Source of the DNA: Balneatrix alpica DSM 16621
GTDB lineage: Bacteria; Pseudomonadota; Gammaproteobacteria; Pseudomonadales; Balneatricaceae
DNA length: 64,000 nt
Assembly: GCF_000619885.1 (NCBI RefSeq)
Contig: NZ_JHUZ01000016.1
Location: 1-64,000, forward strand
Reading direction: 5' to 3'
The stretch's first letter is position 1; each line of letters starts with the position of its first letter. Below are positions 36,285-45,353 of this stretch, in pieces. The position numbers were made by a program, and so were the translations under genes. The notes under the pieces are model-generated. The model had not been told where the DNA came from. It was given only the letters and a program-made list of their open reading frames with translations, and searched no databases.

Positions 36285-38452
36285 GTCCACAAGTATTGGA
36301 ACAGGCTGGTTTACCCCAGCCGCTGGCAGGCACCCCGACTGAAACCCCGGGGGCAATGCCAGCGCAGAATTTGCGTCAGTTCAGTGCGCAGCAGCGCCGC
36401 CAGCCGGTTAACCCGCAAGGGGTTAAATCCGCTTGGTGGCGGCGTTTCCTGGTGCTGGGTTCAGCGCTATTGCTGTCGTTGTGGGGCATCAATGAGATGC
36501 GCGCAGTATTGGCAGTGGGCGATCTGACCTTTATCGAATATGTCGTGCTGGCGCTATTTGCCCTGACCTTTAGTTGGATCACGGTGGCCTTCACCGGTGC
36601 GATTGCCGGTTTTGTCATGGTGATTCGTCAGCAACGTCGCCCTCCCAGTCGCTTAGATGTGCCGCTGCATACCCGCACGGCGGTGTTGATGCCGACCTAT
36701 AACGAACAGCCTGAGCGTATTTTTGCCTCGCTGGAGGCAATGGCCTTGGCGGTGGATGCCGCTGGTCAGGGGCAAGCGTTTGATTGGTTTATTATCAGCG
36801 ATACCACCGATCCGGATGTGGCTATTGCCGAAGAGGCCGCGCTCCTGACTCTGCGTGAGCGCATCGGGGATAAGGCACGGGTGTACTATCGTCGTCGGCG
36901 CAAAAATATCGCCCGCAAAGCCGGTAATGTGGCGGACTTCTGCCGCCGTTGGGGTAAGGCTTATGATCACCTGTTGGTGCTGGATGCCGACAGTTTGATG
37001 GAGTCCGATACCCTGATTGAGCTGGCGCGGCGGATGCAGCAGGACCCGGATGCGGGCCTGATTCAGACGATTCCACAGTTGATTAATGGCACCACCCTGA
37101 CCGCTCGTTTGCAGCAGTTTGCTACCCGTGTCTATGGCCCGGTGGTGGGCACTGGCTTAGCCTGGTGGACCCACAAAGAGGGTAACTTCTGGGGCCATAA
37201 TGCGATTATCCGCACCCAGGCTTTTATGGATGCAGCAGGCTTACCCGATTTACCCGGTAAGCCACCTTTCGGTGGTCATATCCTCAGCCATGACTTTGTC
37301 GAGGCGGCTTTGATTCGCCGGGCTGGTTGGAGCGTGATTATTGCTGCCGATCTGGCGGGTTCTTATGAGGAGTGTCCGCCCTCTATTATCGATCTGGCGA
37401 TTCGTGACCGGCGCTGGTGTCAGGGCAACCTGCAGCACAGTCGGGTGTTGCCGACCAAAGGATTGCACTGGGTCAGCCGTATGCATCTGCTGACCGGGAT
37501 TATGTCTTACCTGTCGTCACCGCTATGGTTGATGTTGATTCTGGCAGGTTTGGCGTTAGCCCTGCAGGCACAGTTTATTCGCCCGGAATACTTTACCGAT
37601 CAGTTTGCCCTGTTCCCCTCCTGGCCTCGAATGGACGCGGCGCGGGCGTTGCAGCTCTTTGTGTTCACCATGGTGATTCTGTTTGCCCCCAAGGTGTTGG
37701 GCCTGATCTCTTTTGCTTTATATCGCCCCCAGCGACGTCAGGCAGGGGGGGTACTGGGGCTCTTAGCCAGCTTTGTGCTGGAGGTGTTGCTGTCGGCCTT
37801 GATCGCGCCGGTGATGATGTTGATTCACAGCGGAGCGGTGATGTCGATCCTGCTGGGGCAGGATTCCGGTTGGAACCCGCAGCGTCGTGACGATGGTAGT
37901 CTGCCAATTAAGGATCTGATTTACCGTCACCGTTGGCATATGTTGATTGGGGTGTTTTTGACCTTGGCGGCCTATTTGAACTCCTTGGCTTTGCTGGCCT
38001 GGTTGTCACCGGCGATTGCCGGAATGCTGCTCTCGGTCCCCTTATCGATGCTGACCAGCTCCTGGTCGGTTGGGGCGGTGTGCAAGCGTTGGGGCTTGCT
38101 GCGTACCCCGGATGAGGTGGAAAAACCGGCTATTCGCGTGGTGATGGAGCAGATTCGTCCTCACTATGAAGAAGCGGTAGCACAACGCCCTGATATGGTT
38201 GAGCTGGCCCAGGATCACCATTGGCGTGATGCACATTTGGCTTTAATCGATCGGGTGCAGGTGCGTCCCCGTGGTCAGTTGGAGCCCTTGGAAGCGATGG
38301 CGGCGATGAAAATTCGCGAGGCCAACAGCATTGCCGAAGCGGTTTCTTTTTTGGATAACAAAGAGCGGGCCTTGGTCTTGGCGACCCCTGCACTTTTTCA
38401 TCAGCTTGCCGCTCTGCCTGCCCATACGGAGCTCGAGCAGGTGCTGGTTTAA
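36272..38452 (+). CDS. opgH: Glucans biosynthesis glucosyltransferase H
   Basis: A 726-residue inner-membrane GT2 glucosyltransferase that uses UDP-glucose to polymerise and export the periplasmic-glucan backbone. Cytoplasmic catalytic motifs are present: [27 protein letters not shown] (DxD type), and the QxxRW-like [10 protein letters not shown] (about residue 380). Membrane helices lie before (about 60-115) and after (about 395-640) the catalytic domain. It is shorter than the 847-residue E. coli protein, mainly through a short N-terminal tail. The start lies inside opgG. Confidence 0.95.
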   Translation: MDTLSPQVLEQAGLPQPLAGTPTETPGAMPAQNLRQFSAQQRRQPVNPQGVKSAWWRRFLVLGSALLLSLWGINEMRAVLAVGDLTFIEYVVLALFALTFSWITVAFTGAIAGFVMVIRQQRRPPSRLDVPLHTRTAVLMPTYNEQPERIFASLEAMALAVDAAGQGQAFDWFIISDTTDPDVAIAEEAALLTLRERIGDKARVYYRRRRKNIARKAGNVADFCRRWGKAYDHLLVLDADSLMESDTLIELARRMQQDPDAGLIQTIPQLINGTTLTARLQQFATRVYGPVVGTGLAWWTHKEGNFWGHNAIIRTQAFMDAAGLPDLPGKPPFGGHILSHDFVEAALIRRAGWSVIIAADLAGSYEECPPSIIDLAIRDRRWCQGNLQHSRVLPTKGLHWVSRMHLLTGIMSYLSSPLWLMLILAGLALALQAQFIRPEYFTDQFALFPSWPRMDAARALQLFVFTMVILFAPKVLGLISFALYRPQRRQAGGVLGLLASFVLEVLLSALIAPVMMLIHSGAVMSILLGQDSGWNPQRRDDGSLPIKDLIYRHRWHMLIGVFLTLAAYLNSLALLAWLSPAIAGMLLSVPLSMLTSSWSVGAVCKRWGLLRTPDEVEKPAIRVVMEQIRPHYEEAVAQRPDMVELAQDHHWRDAHLALIDRVQVRPRGQLEPLEAMAAMKIREANSIAEAVSFLDNKERALVLATPALFHQLAALPAHTELEQVLV

Positions 38453-38463
38453 CCTGATTGTCA

Positions 38464-38496
38464 GCATGGGGTGGAGGCAGGCCTCTACCCCGATGC
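38464..38496 (+). terminator. Terminator-like hairpin after opgGH
   Basis: GCATGGGG..GGAGG pairs with CCTC..CCCC-G-ATGC through one bulge and one G-T pair, 11 bases after the opgH stop. It lacks a U-tract. Confidence 0.6.
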
Positions 38497-38607
38497 TGCT
38501 GCCTCTCTGCTGCTTGTTAAAGACTTGCCTTGTTTATCTCCGCAATGTTTTCATGCCTGCCACTACTCTAGAGTCGTTCACTGGAGTGGAGTAACAGGAG
38601 CCTGAAT

Positions 38608-38907
38608 ATGACTGAACAAGAAAAAATTGAATTAGAAGCCGCCGCTTTTCGTCGTTTGTTGGCCCATCTAGATGCCAACAAGGATGTGCAGAATATCGAT
38701 CTGATGATTCTCGCTGGCTTTTGTCGTAACTGCCTGAGTAAGTGGTTAAAGGCGGCAGCAGATGAGCGCCAGCTTGATTTATCTGATGAGCAGGCGCGTG
38801 AATGGGTATATGGCATGCCCTATGCGCAGTGGAAGCAGAATCACCAGCCTGAAGCCACGGCGGAACAACTGGCAGCCTTTGCGGCCCGTCAAAGCCGCCA
38901 AGATTAA
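38608..38907 (+). CDS. DUF1244 protein
   Basis: A 99-residue soluble protein that matches DUF1244: FRRLLAHLDANKDVQNIDLMILAGFCRNCLSKWL, then VYGMPYAQWKQNHQPEAT. The family is small, conserved in many proteobacteria and uncharacterised; CRNC (about residues 39-42) may bind metal or be redox active. It is followed by a perfect hairpin (38924-38938), and no operon partner is evident. Confidence 0.88.
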   Translation: MTEQEKIELEAAAFRRLLAHLDANKDVQNIDLMILAGFCRNCLSKWLKAAADERQLDLSDEQAREWVYGMPYAQWKQNHQPEATAEQLAAFAARQSRQD

Positions 38908-38923
38908 CGCCAGGATAGGCTCT

Positions 38924-38938
38924 GCGCTTGCAAAGCGC
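38924..38938 (+). terminator. Small perfect hairpin after the DUF1244 gene
   Basis: GCGCTT-GCA-AAGCGC, 17 bases after the stop, no U-tract. Confidence 0.45.
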
Positions 38939-39019
38939 TGGGCCTGCACCTACAAACACTGAGACACTGTTATCCCAGCAGTAAACTGCACACCCTGAAA
39001 GGGCCTATAGAGGTAAGCT

Positions 39020-41029
39020 GTGCAAACCAGACGCATTACTCTTGGCTTGCTGTGGCGCTTAAGCTTGGCCACGATGGTCTTTGTTGTTGCCGCGATCGCG
39101 GGCCAGCTTTATTGGTCTATTGGCCCCCTCTATGAACGGCAGTATGTGACCTTAGAGCAGCTCGTACGATCGGTGGAAACACCGATTGCGGAAGCTATTT
39201 GGAATTATGATGAGCGCCTGACCCGACGCACGATGCAGGGGCTGATCAAGCTGGATGAGGTGCAGGGGGTCAGCGTCGTGCTGGCCCGCGGCGAGCGCTT
39301 TGCCGACATGTATAAGGGGGAAGGTTATTTGCGCCCCTTTTATGAGCGCTGGATTATCAGTGATCAGGTGGAGCTGAGCAGCCAAATTCGTGCTCCCTCG
39401 ACCAGCCTCGGACGGGAAGGCGAGGTGATTGCCACCCTGCGTATTCAGGGCAGTAATGATTATCTCTTTAGTAAATGGTTAGCCAACGCTCAGGTAGTGG
39501 TGCTGACTTATTTGGGTCTGATGATCAGCCTCAGTGCCTGTTTAGCCTGGCTGGTGCATAGTTTTCTCAGTCGCCCGTTGATTCAGCTAAATCAACAGCT
39601 GGAAAAACTGGATCCGGAAAATCCGGATCGTTATCTATTACCCACACCCAGTGGTCACCGTGAAGATGAGCTGGGACGCTTGGTGGAAACCTTCAACCAT
39701 AATTTGACCCGTTTGGCGGTGGCCTATGAAAGCGTCAAGCGGATGGCAACGCGTGACCACCTCACCGGCTTGCCAAACCGTACCTTGGCACTGGAGACCC
39801 TGCAGCAACAGGTCAATGCCTCGACCGCGGAAAACAAAGCCTTTGCGTTGTTTGTGTTCGATATTGACCGTTTCAAGTACATGAATGACACCTTAGGCCA
39901 TCGCGGTGGTGATGACTTCCTGCAGCAGTGTGCCCGCCGTTTACAGAAAGGCTTACAAAAGCGAGGCCTCTTTGTTGCTCGAGTGGGAGGGGATGAATTC
40001 ATGGTGCTGAGTACCCGTACCAGCACCCCGGAGGAGGCTCATGCCGAAGCGGCTAACATCTTTAAACTGATGAGCTCGCCCTTCTTTATTAATGGACAGG
40101 AATTCAAGGTTTCGATCTCACTAGGGGTCACCCTATTCCCGGTGGATGGTAAAGAGGCAGACTTGCTGATGCGCCATGCTGCAATCGCCATGTTCGGGGC
40201 AAAAGAAAACGGCGGTAATCAACAATGCTTCTTCAGCGAGGCCTTGACTGAGCAAATCCGCCAACGTTCACAGATTGAGAAAGATCTGGCCCAGGCGATT
40301 AAAAATGAAGAGTTCCTGCTGTATTTACAGCCGAAGATGGATTCCCGTAATCAGGAAATGAAAGGCTGCGAAGCCCTGATTCGCTGGCAAAAGGCAGATG
40401 GTTCTCTGGTGCCGCCATTGGTGTTTATTCCCGTTGCTGAACAGAGCCGCATGATTGTCGATATTGGTCGCTGGGTGATTGAAGAGGCGTGCCGTATTTT
40501 GCAGCGCTGGCAACGCCTGCAGATTGCTCAGCCGATGGCGATCAACGTCTCAGTGGTGCAGATGTTGGAGCCGGGCTTTTTCGAGCATTTACAACGTAGC
40601 CTGCAATATCACGGGGTGAATGCCGAGTTGCTGGAGCTGGAAATTACCGAATCGGTGTTGATCGATAACTTTGAAGCCACCGCCCAGGTACTGCAGAAAG
40701 TACGGGGGCTGGGTATTCGGGTGGCGATCGATGATTTTGGTACTGGCTATTCCAGTTTGTCGCGCATTGACCAATTACCGGTGGATATTCTGAAAGCCGA
40801 TAAATGCTTCGTTAACCGGGTGCCGAATGATACGGCCATTCTCAAGCTGATTGGTTCCTTTGGTCGTATCCTCGGCCTGGAAGTGGTGGCAGAAGGGGTG
40901 GAGACCGATGAGCAGGCGCGTTGGTTGCGGGATAATGGATTCCCCACCTTGCAGGGATATTTGTTCTCTAAGCCTCTGCCTTTAGAGGAATTTGAACGCA
41001 TGCTGGATGTGGCGGTAGAGCGGCAATAG
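39020..41029 (+). CDS. Membrane GGDEF-EAL cyclic-di-GMP protein
   Basis: A 669-residue sensor: one N-terminal membrane helix (about 10-30), a periplasmic sensing region (about 31-155), a second helix (about 157-180, VVVLTYLGLMISLSACLAWLV), a HAMP-like linker, then GGDEF (about 240-400) and EAL (about 415-665). The diguanylate-cyclase motif is intact (RVGGDEF), as are key phosphodiesterase motifs: CEALIRW, DDFGTGYSSL and VVAEGVET. Both activities are therefore possible; such hybrids usually act as phosphodiesterases with the GGDEF part regulatory. The start is GTG 39020, with AGAGGTAAG upstream. Confidence 0.93.
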   Translation: MQTRRITLGLLWRLSLATMVFVVAAIAGQLYWSIGPLYERQYVTLEQLVRSVETPIAEAIWNYDERLTRRTMQGLIKLDEVQGVSVVLARGERFADMYKGEGYLRPFYERWIISDQVELSSQIRAPSTSLGREGEVIATLRIQGSNDYLFSKWLANAQVVVLTYLGLMISLSACLAWLVHSFLSRPLIQLNQQLEKLDPENPDRYLLPTPSGHREDELGRLVETFNHNLTRLAVAYESVKRMATRDHLTGLPNRTLALETLQQQVNASTAENKAFALFVFDIDRFKYMNDTLGHRGGDDFLQQCARRLQKGLQKRGLFVARVGGDEFMVLSTRTSTPEEAHAEAANIFKLMSSPFFINGQEFKVSISLGVTLFPVDGKEADLLMRHAAIAMFGAKENGGNQQCFFSEALTEQIRQRSQIEKDLAQAIKNEEFLLYLQPKMDSRNQEMKGCEALIRWQKADGSLVPPLVFIPVAEQSRMIVDIGRWVIEEACRILQRWQRLQIAQPMAINVSVVQMLEPGFFEHLQRSLQYHGVNAELLELEITESVLIDNFEATAQVLQKVRGLGIRVAIDDFGTGYSSLSRIDQLPVDILKADKCFVNRVPNDTAILKLIGSFGRILGLEVVAEGVETDEQARWLRDNGFPTLQGYLFSKPLPLEEFERMLDVAVERQ

Positions 41030-41048
41030 CTGCTACCGCCGTTGTCGT

Positions 41049-42332
41049 TCAGAGCAGATCACGCAAACGGTAGTAGAGCATTCCCAATACCAGTGCGGGT
41101 GTACGTAGCCAGGGCCCGCCTGGAAAGTCCAAATGCTTTAAGCGAGCAAAAACATCCAGACGTTCACTGCTGCCTGCAATGGCCTCCGCCATTACTTTAC
41201 CGGCCAGATTGGTTAGCGCCATGCCGTGGCCGGAAAACCCCTGGGCAAAGTAAATATTATCCTGTCCCAGGCGGCCAAAGTGAGGGGCGCGGTTGACGGT
41301 GATATCCACCATGCCGCCCCAGGCATGTTCAATCTTGGCATCTTCTAAACTGGGGAAGACCTTCAACATCCGTCGACGTAAACCACTGGCAAGGTCCGGT
41401 GGCTGGATGCCGGAATAGCTGACCCGTCCGCCAAATAACAGCCGGTGATCGCCGGTAGGGCGGAAATAATCCAGAACAAAGTTGGTATCTGCCACCGAAT
41501 GGTAGCCAGGTAGCAGGGCACGTAAACGCTCTTCACCGAGCACTTCGGTGGCGACGATATAGGTGCCAACCGGCATAATCTTGCGCGCCAACTCAGGCAC
41601 CAGCCAGCCTAAATAAGCATTGCCACAGAGTACCAGGTGATCACAGCTGATACTGGCCTCACCACAGTGAATGCGGGGCCTGGCACCACGCTCTAAACGA
41701 TCAACAGGGCTTTGCTCGTAGATCTTCACACCGGCAGCCAAGGCCGCCTTGGCCAGGCCCAGGGTGTAGTTGAGCGGGTGCAGATGCCCTGCCAGTTTAT
41801 CTTCGACAATAGCCAGATAGCGTTGGCTATTGATCACCTGAGCCATCTCGTCACCCTGATAAAAACGCAGATGAGGATACTGGTATTCCTGCTCCAGGCT
41901 GTGTTGCCACTCGCGTAGGCTGTTGACCTGGCGTGGCTTGATGGCGGCGGTAAGGCTGCCTTCATACCAGTCACAGTCAATCTGATGCTGTGCAATATGC
42001 TGGCGTACCAGCTGTACCGCCTCCAGTGACATCTCCCATAGATGGCGTGCAGCCTTGTCGCCTAGTTGGGCTTTGAGGGGCTCCATCTCACAGGCATAGC
42101 TGGTCAGAATCTGGCCGCCACTGCGTCCGGAGGCCCCCCAGCCGACCCGTTTGGCTTCGATCAGGCTGACCTCATAACCGCGTTGACGTAATTCCAGGGC
42201 AGTGGTGAGGCCGCAAATACCGGCGCCCACCACTACGACTTCGCTGTGTGTGCTACCCCGCAACGGTGGTTGTGCCGCCAATAAATGGGCACTGGCACTG
42301 TAATAAGACTCGGGGTAGTCAGAGCGTTGCAT
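41049..42332 (-). CDS. puuB: FAD-dependent oxidoreductase, PuuB-like (gamma-glutamylputrescine oxidase)
   Basis: A 427-residue DAO-family flavoprotein. FAD binding is VVVVGAGICGLTTALELRQRGYEV (about 35-58), followed by GWGASGRSGGQI; the C-terminal FAD loop is YFAQGFSGHGMALTNLAGKVMAEAI. PuuB oxidises gamma-glutamylputrescine in putrescine degradation. It is divergent from a puuA-like gene, with a polyamine-binding protein beyond, which supports this assignment. ATG 42332 follows GGGAGG; a start four codons upstream is possible. Other DAO-family substrates (sarcosine, taurine) cannot be fully excluded. Confidence 0.85.
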   Translation of the reverse strand: MQRSDYPESYYSASAHLLAAQPPLRGSTHSEVVVVGAGICGLTTALELRQRGYEVSLIEAKRVGWGASGRSGGQILTSYACEMEPLKAQLGDKAARHLWEMSLEAVQLVRQHIAQHQIDCDWYEGSLTAAIKPRQVNSLREWQHSLEQEYQYPHLRFYQGDEMAQVINSQRYLAIVEDKLAGHLHPLNYTLGLAKAALAAGVKIYEQSPVDRLERGARPRIHCGEASISCDHLVLCGNAYLGWLVPELARKIMPVGTYIVATEVLGEERLRALLPGYHSVADTNFVLDYFRPTGDHRLLFGGRVSYSGIQPPDLASGLRRRMLKVFPSLEDAKIEHAWGGMVDITVNRAPHFGRLGQDNIYFAQGFSGHGMALTNLAGKVMAEAIAGSSERLDVFARLKHLDFPGGPWLRTPALVLGMLYYRLRDLL

Positions 42333-42351
42333 GGAGCCTCCCATCGCAAAA

Positions 42352-42361
42352 TGTGATTACA
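42352..42361. promoter_or_regulatory. Operator-like site 1 in the puuB-puuA gap
   Basis: CAAAATGTGATTACA, core TGTGATTACA at 42352-42361, lies 19 bases upstream of puuB. It matches the second site at 42460-42469 when that is read on the other strand (CATAATGTGATCACT). Confidence 0.35.
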
Positions 42362-42459
42362 AATAAGGCGTTTGTCTCACTCGCTTGAACAGCTGGAATG
42401 CTTATCAAGGCTGATTGTTTGGCTTATCGACTGTGCAGCATAGATTATTTTTCTTGAAA

Positions 42460-42469
42460 AGTGATCACA
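42460..42469. promoter_or_regulatory. Operator-like site 2 in the puuB-puuA gap
   Basis: AGTGATCACA includes the palindrome GTGATCAC (42461-42468) and is an inverted copy of site 1, 108 bases away. The pairing suggests a dimeric repressor acting on both divergent promoters. Confidence 0.35.
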
Positions 42470-42637
42470 TTATGGCTACTTTTTTTGCTAACCCGTCGAG
42501 CACTCTACTCGAAAACCGACCACAACGGGCGGTGGTAGAGCGCGTGGCTGCCTTATTTTGCGCTACTTTAAGACGTTGCAGGCTTGTCTTTGCACGGCAT
42601 TAGCAGAAGCATGAGGAGGATAGCCCAGGGGGGGTAT

Positions 42638-43972
42638 ATGAAGACAATCCAAGACTGGTTTAAAGAACACCGTATTGATGAAGTAGAAGCTATCGTGCCG
42701 GATATGTCCGGGGTTGCCCGGGGTAAGATCGTGCCGGCAGAAAAGTATTCACAGGAGCGCAGCATGCGTTTGCCGGAGGGCATCTTCCTGCAGACCATTG
42801 CCGGTGATTTTCCGGACGAGTACTACGACGAGACCCTGAAAACCGATGGGGATGTCCTGTTACGTCCGGATATGGATACCCTGTGCTTAGTGCCCTGGGC
42901 GCAGGAGCCGACTGCTCAAGTCATTCATGATGCCTTCCATTACGATGGCAGACCGGTTGATATCGCACCGCGCTATGTACTCAAGCGAGTGCTGGAGTTG
43001 TATGAAGCGAAGGGTTGGACGCCGGTGGTGGCGCCGGAGTTGGAGTTTTTCCTGGTTAAACCCAATACCGATGCCGACTATCCGTTAGAGGCGCCGGTAG
43101 GACGTTCTGGGCGTCCAGAGTCAGGCCGTCAATCCTACAGCATTGATGCGGTGAATGAATTTGAGCCGCTCTTTGAAGATGTTTATGCCTTCTGTGAAAA
43201 GCAGGGGCTGGAGATTGATACCCTGATTCACGAATCAGGCATGGCGCAATTAGAAATCAACCTGCTGCACGGCAACCCGTTGTGGTTGGCGGATCAGGCC
43301 TTCCGCTTTAAACGCACTATGCGCGAAGCGGCCTTGCGTCATCACATGTATGCCACCTTTATGGCCAAGCCCATGCAGGGCCAGCCTGGCAGTGCCATGC
43401 ATATTCACCAAAGTGTGGTGGATGCCAAGGGGCATAACCTGTTTAGCGATGCCAATGGTCAGGAGACGCCGCTGTTCCGTCATTATCTCGGTGGTTTGCA
43501 GGCATATGTACCAGCGGTAATGGCGATGTTGGCACCTAATGTGAATTCCTACCGTCGCTTGAGCCGTAACTCCGGTGCGCCGGTCAATATCGGCTGGGGT
43601 TATGACAACCGTACGGCGGCCCTGCGAGTGCCTATTTCTGATCCGGAAGCTCGTCGGATTGAAAACCGCTTACCCGGTGCAGATGCCAACCCCTATCTGG
43701 CGATGGCAGCGACCCTCGCTTGCGGTTATTTGGGGATGGTGAAAGGTCTGGAACCCAGCGCCCCTAATGATGGCAATATCCAGTATGTGCCTGGGGATTT
43801 ACCTCAGACACTGGTGGAAGCCCTACGCCTGTTCAGTGAGTGTGACGAGCTGAAAGAGGTGTTTGGTGAGCGCTTTGTGGCGGCTTTTACCGCCGTGAAG
43901 CAGGCAGAGTTTGATACCTTTACCCACGTTATTAGCTCTTGGGAGCGTGAATACCTACTGTTGAACGTATAA
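42638..43972 (+). CDS. puuA: Glutamine-synthetase-family enzyme, gamma-glutamylputrescine synthetase-like
   Basis: A 444-residue member of the GlnA family that, as PuuA, joins glutamate to putrescine with ATP. Blocks visible: VEAIVPDMSGVARGKIVP at the N-terminus, PELEFFLV (metal-binding Glu), HESGMAQLEINL, GSAMHIHQSV (ATP/metal His) and RIENRLPGADANPYLAMAA. ATG 42638 follows AGGGGGGG; an upstream frame to 42584 is not supported. Residues for ammonia binding in true glutamine synthetase are replaced as in PuuA-like proteins. The PotF-type gene starts 25 bases later, indicating an operon. Confidence 0.9.
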   Translation: MKTIQDWFKEHRIDEVEAIVPDMSGVARGKIVPAEKYSQERSMRLPEGIFLQTIAGDFPDEYYDETLKTDGDVLLRPDMDTLCLVPWAQEPTAQVIHDAFHYDGRPVDIAPRYVLKRVLELYEAKGWTPVVAPELEFFLVKPNTDADYPLEAPVGRSGRPESGRQSYSIDAVNEFEPLFEDVYAFCEKQGLEIDTLIHESGMAQLEINLLHGNPLWLADQAFRFKRTMREAALRHHMYATFMAKPMQGQPGSAMHIHQSVVDAKGHNLFSDANGQETPLFRHYLGGLQAYVPAVMAMLAPNVNSYRRLSRNSGAPVNIGWGYDNRTAALRVPISDPEARRIENRLPGADANPYLAMAATLACGYLGMVKGLEPSAPNDGNIQYVPGDLPQTLVEALRLFSECDELKEVFGERFVAAFTAVKQAEFDTFTHVISSWEREYLLLNV

Positions 43973-43997
43973 CGGGCCAAAGACCCGCGAGGAGAAA

Positions 43998-45092
43998 ATG
44001 ATGAAGACAGCACTACCTCGATTGACCCTGCTGGCGGCCTCATTGGCCTTCAGTACCAGCCTACTGGCCGCCGAGGACAAGGTTCTCAATGTCTATAACT
44101 GGTCAGACTACATCGATGAGTCTGTACTGACTCAGTTTGAAGAGGAAACCGGAATCAAGGTGGTGTATGACGTTTTCGACGCCAACGAAACCCTGGAAAG
44201 TAAGTTACTGGCAGGCGCCTCCGGCTATGATGTGGTGGTGCCTTCCTCTAACTTTCTGGCGCGCCAGATCAAGGCTGGTGTGTTCCAGCAGCTGGATAAG
44301 TCTAAGCTGCCGAACCTGAGCAATGTGTGGGAGCCAATTCAGGCGCGGATGGATGAAAGTGGTATCAGCGATTATTCCATCAACTATATGTGGGGCACGA
44401 TCGGCATCGGCTACAACGTCGACAAAATCAAAGAGCGGATGCCTGACGCACCAGTTAACTCCTACGATTTGGTGTTTAACCCGGAAATTGCTGCCAAGTT
44501 TGCCGATTGTGGCATCCATATCCTTGATGCCCCCTCTGATGTGGCTCAGTTAGTGCTGAACTATATTGGCAAGAACCCCAATACCACCGATCCGAAAGAG
44601 CTTGAAGCAATCGAAGAGCCGCTACTGGCGGTACGCCCGCATATCCGTAAATTCCACTCTTCCGAGTACATTAATGCACTGGCCAATGGCGATATCTGTA
44701 TTGCGGTGGGTTACTCCGGTGACATTCTGCAGGCCCGTGACCGAGCCGATGAAGCGGGCAATGGCGTGCAGGTCAAATTTGTTATCCCCAAAGAAGGCAC
44801 CCAGGTATGGTTTGACCAGATGGCCATTCCCAAGAGTGCAGAGCACCCAGACAATGCGCATCAGTTTATGAACTTTATGCTACGTCCTGAGGTGATTGCC
44901 AAGGTATCCAATGCAGTGGCTTACGCTAACGGTAACAAGTTTGCCAAAGAGCACATGGACCAGGAAATTGTAAATGACCCAGGCATCTATCCTTCTGATG
45001 AAACGATGAACCGCCTGTTCAATGCGACGGTCTTGCCCACCAAGGCAACCCGTGCCCTGACCCGGATTTGGACGCGGGTTAAGAGTAACTAA
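43998..45092 (+). CDS. Periplasmic polyamine-binding protein (PotF/SpuD type)
   Basis: A 364-residue secreted binding protein: signal peptide about residues 1-25 (LTLLAASLAFSTSLLAAE), then the PotF/SpuD pattern VLNVYNWSDYIDESVLTQFEEETGIKVVYDVFD, with SDY and the aromatic/acidic ligand pocket residues recognisable, and SYDLVFNPEIAAKFADCGIHILD. It binds putrescine or spermidine for an ABC importer. No potGHI genes follow; the next gene is xdhA after a strong terminator, so the protein must work with a permease encoded elsewhere. It is in an operon with puuA. Two adjacent ATG codons (43998, 44001) follow GAGGAG. Confidence 0.92.
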   Translation: MMKTALPRLTLLAASLAFSTSLLAAEDKVLNVYNWSDYIDESVLTQFEEETGIKVVYDVFDANETLESKLLAGASGYDVVVPSSNFLARQIKAGVFQQLDKSKLPNLSNVWEPIQARMDESGISDYSINYMWGTIGIGYNVDKIKERMPDAPVNSYDLVFNPEIAAKFADCGIHILDAPSDVAQLVLNYIGKNPNTTDPKELEAIEEPLLAVRPHIRKFHSSEYINALANGDICIAVGYSGDILQARDRADEAGNGVQVKFVIPKEGTQVWFDQMAIPKSAEHPDNAHQFMNFMLRPEVIAKVSNAVAYANGNKFAKEHMDQEIVNDPGIYPSDETMNRLFNATVLPTKATRALTRIWTRVKSN

Positions 45093-45147
45093 TCCTTTTT
45101 TGGTGATAAGTGGTAACGGGCAGGCATTAACCTGACCTGTAGGAACC

Positions 45148-45187
45148 AACACCCCTGGTGCGATGATGTGCCAGGGGTGTTTTTTTT
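45148..45187 (+). terminator. Rho-independent terminator after the polyamine-binding protein
   Basis: AACACCCCTGG (45148-45158) and CCAGGGGTGTT (45171-45181) form an 11-base stem with a 12-base loop; the T-tract reaches 45187. Confidence 0.95.
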
Positions 45188-45353
45188 CTGCTCTGGAGAA
45201 GCGTGGGAGTAGGCCTTAAAGACAGAGAAAGTAGCGAAACAGGATTTTTTTAAACCGATGGGTTAGATTTTTATTGACTCAAGAGTCAGGATTTAATTTA
45301 AATAGGAGCATTCGAGCCATGCCGTGAATAAGTACAACGATGAGGAGAGCGCC

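Noticed and set aside
42545-42570. A possible sigma-54 promoter (TGGC..TTGC) before puuA
   Set aside because: The GG to GC spacing is 12 bases, whereas sigma-54 promoters need 10.
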